DNA from: Pantoea dispersa | GTDB lineage: Bacteria; Pseudomonadota; Gammaproteobacteria; Enterobacterales; Enterobacteriaceae | NCBI RefSeq assembly: GCF_014155765.1 | Contig: NZ_SCKT01000003.1 | Span: forward strand, 186,001-250,000 | Direction: 5' to 3' | Length of the DNA: 64,000 bases | Shown here: positions 62,303 through 64,000 of the stretch, piece after piece | How positions within the stretch are numbered: position 1 is the stretch's first letter | How the letters are laid out: every line of letters starts with the position of its first letter | Program-made: the position numbers and the translations under genes | Notes under the pieces: model-generated | The model's input: the letters and a program-made list of their open reading frames with translations, nothing else | What the model was told of the DNA's origin: nothing | Databases searched by the model: none

Positions 62303-64000
62303 GCTGAGGTTTCCGCTAACGGGGTGAGCGGGCCGGACAGCCGCTGACCACTTTTGCTGAGGGTAAAGGCGATTTCCGTACCGGGCTGATGACGGGTGAT
62401 GGTTAAGCCGTGGCCGGACAACAGTTTCACCCGGTGATGCACATTCAGCAGGCCAATTTTATTGCCCGGCATTTCGTTGCGCGCTACCCGGCTGACCACC
62501 TCTTCGCTGATGCCGGCACCGGTATCGCGCACCGCCACGCGCACGCGATCGCCCAGATCTTTCACGCTCAGCGTGACCACGCCTTTGCCGCGACAGGGCT
62601 GAATACCGTGCACGATGGCATTCTCTACCAGCGGCTGGATCAGCAGGCTGGGCAGCGAAAAGTGCAGATCTTCATCGATGTCGTAAATCATCGACAGCTT
62701 GTCGCCAAACCGTGCCTGCTCAATGGCGATGTAATCTTTCACCTGCCACAGCTCTTTTTTGATGTCGATGGGTTCATCGTCATTGAGTTCCAGGTTGTAA
62801 CGCAGGTAGCGCGACAGATTAATCACCAGCTGGCGCGCTGTGTCCGGATTGAGGCGAATCGATGAGGAGATGGCATTCAGCGCGTTAAACAGGAAGTGCG
62901 GGTTGATTTTGCTTTGCAGCGCGCGCAGTTCCGCTTTATTGGCCATCTCGCGTAACTGCTCGGCACGCGAGACTTCCAGCTGCGTCGAGATGATTTGCGA
63001 CAGACCGACCGCCATCTCTTTCAGTGAACCGGTAATACGATGGGCGCGGCGATAGTAGATTTTCAGCGTGCCGGTCACTTCCCCTTTTTCCCAAAGGGGA
63101 ATCACCAGCATTGAGTGAATGTCTTTGGTGCGGTGTGCCTCATCGTTATTCTTAATGATAATTTTTCCGCTGGCGATCGCCTGCGCGGTGGTCGGACTGA
63201 TGCCGTCGTCGCCGTTGTGGTAGTTCTGCTCGCCGTAGCCGACGTAAGCCAGAATCTGTTTGGTGTTAGTGATCGCCACCGCATCGGCATGGATGTCGCT
63301 GCGAATGATGGCGCACACTTTGCGCAGCGAGTCGCTGTTAACCTGACGAAACAGCGGCAGGGTTTTGTTGGCAATCTCCAGCGCCAGCTTGGCCTGACGC
63401 GCGGCAATCGCCTCTTTTTCCCCTTCGACGCTCTGCACCAGCAGCACAATCAAACCAATGCTCGACGCGCCGAGAATCATCGGCAGCGCAATTTCCGACA
63501 CGATGGTTAAACCGAGTGACATCGGTTTCGCCCACAGCACGATCAGCAGCATGGTCAGGCTTTCACACAGCATGCCGCCGAGGATGCCGGCGCGCCAGCG
63601 CTGCTCTTTGCTAACGAAGCGGTTGATGGCACCGGCGGCGATACCGGCGATGATGCTGGTAATCAGACAGGGCACCGAGGTGATGCCGTCGATATCAATC
63701 AGGAAGCGGTGCACGCCGGCAATCACGCCGGTTGCAATGCCGACCCACGGCCCGAACAGAATGCCGCCCGCCATGACCGCAATCACCCGGACGTTGAGCA
63801 GTGAGCCGTCAACGTTGATGCCGGACCAGGTGCTGAACAGCGCAAACAGCGAGAAGATGGCGGTCACCACGGCTTTTTCGCCGATTGAGTGTTCATCTTT
63901 TTGCAGTAGCTGACGAAATACGCGGGTGCGGGTCAGGAAGAACAGGCAGATCAGCATCAGCGCGGCGCGGTCAAACACCGCCAGCAGCATGTCGAAATGG
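62299..64000 (-). CDS. ypdA: YpdA sensor histidine kinase (5' partial)
   Basis: LytS-type kinase that senses extracellular pyruvate in E. coli. The membrane domain (5[26 protein letters not shown]) is followed by a GAF-like region and the kinase core ([23 protein letters not shown]). The frame stays open past the ATG at 63990 to the window edge, and E. coli YpdA has about six more residues, so the start likely lies just outside. Confidence 0.95.
   Translation of the reverse strand, partial: HFDMLLAVFDRAALMLICLFFLTRTRVFRQLLQKDEHSIGEKAVVTAIFSLFALFSTWSGINVDGSLLNVRVIAVMAGGILFGPWVGIATGVIAGVHRFLIDIDGITSVPCLITSIIAGIAAGAINRFVSKEQRWRAGILGGMLCESLTMLLIVLWAKPMSLGLTIVSEIALPMILGASSIGLIVLLVQSVEGEKEAIAARQAKLALEIANKTLPLFRQVNSDSLRKVCAIIRSDIHADAVAITNTKQILAYVGYGEQNYHNGDDGISPTTAQAIASGKIIIKNNDEAHRTKDIHSMLVIPLWEKGEVTGTLKIYYRRAHRITGSLKEMAVGLSQIISTQLEVSRAEQLREMANKAELRALQSKINPHFLFNALNAISSSIRLNPDTARQLVINLSRYLRYNLELNDDEPIDIKKELWQVKDYIAIEQARFGDKLSMIYDIDEDLHFSLPSLLIQPLVENAIVHGIQPCRGKGVVTLSVKDLGDRVRVAVRDTGAGISEEVVSRVARNEMPGNKIGLLNVHHRVKLLSGHGLTITRHQPGTEIAFTLSKSGQRLSGPLTPLAETSA

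Overview
The window is a chromosomal segment of a GC-rich member of the Enterobacterales. Family resemblance and gene order point to Erwiniaceae, most likely Pantoea or a close relative. The backbone follows the E. coli 52-54 min region: nudK, ypfG, tktB-talA, maeB, hemF, amiA, ypeA, yfeY, yfeX, cysPTWAM, crr-ptsI-ptsH, cysK, cysZ, zipA-ligA-ypeB, yfeH/yfeR, a Val/Lys tRNA operon, gltX, yfeC, tRNA-Ala, nupC/mntH, ypeC, ipdC, glk and ypdBA. The genus call is inference from protein similarity, the presence of ipdC and the repeat types; no 16S gene is present.

Layout. 1-4209: periplasmic nitrate reductase operon napFDABC (napF cut by the window edge), without napGH. 4510-5088: nudK. 5160-13098: an eight-gene minus-strand sugar operon (DeoR-type repressor, sugar-binding protein, ABC ATPase, two permeases, AlsE-like epimerase, ROK kinase, ribokinase-like kinase), probably for a ketohexose such as allulose that enters glycolysis as fructose 6-phosphate. 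13591-25170: ypfG, two ERIC elements, ampH, tktB-talA, maeB, hemF, amiA, ypeA, yfeY. 25269-31148: yfeX and the sulfate/thiosulfate genes cysPTWA-cysM. 31322-33360: an OmpR/CpxA-like two-component pair, then a palindromic MITE-like element. 33604-38557: crr, ptsI, ptsH, cysK and cysZ on the minus strand. 38775-44477: zipA, ligA, ypeB, yfeH, yfeR and an FlxA-like coiled-coil protein.

44638-46061 is the most unusual part. It is a minus-strand tRNA operon (three tRNA-Val and one tRNA-Lys) read from a strong stable-RNA promoter. The tRNA-Lys gene is split in its T-loop by a 75-bp insert that folds into three hairpins. The interrupted 3' half and its terminator are repeated 181 bp downstream with 110 bp of perfect identity. 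Beyond that lie four tandem units of about 174 bp, each with a large palindrome and a decayed terminator. The closest known parallel is the rtT repeat array behind tyrT of E. coli.

46290-49605: gltX, yfeC, a formate/nitrite-family channel and two tRNA-Ala(GGC) genes. 49730-53997: a four-gene organosulfur operon (LLM flavin monooxygenase, sulfonate-type binding protein, cysteine-dioxygenase-like protein, four-domain rhodanese). 54190-64000: nupC, mntH behind a clear MntR box, ypeC, an aldo/keto reductase, ipdC, glk, and the pyruvate-sensing pair ypdB/ypdA (ypdA cut by the window edge).

Two themes recur: sulfur uptake and assimilation (cysPTWAM, cysK, cysZ, the organosulfur operon) and central carbon flow (PTS, glk, tktB/talA, maeB, the sugar operon, ipdC). 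No phage, insertion sequence, CRISPR array or defence system was seen.
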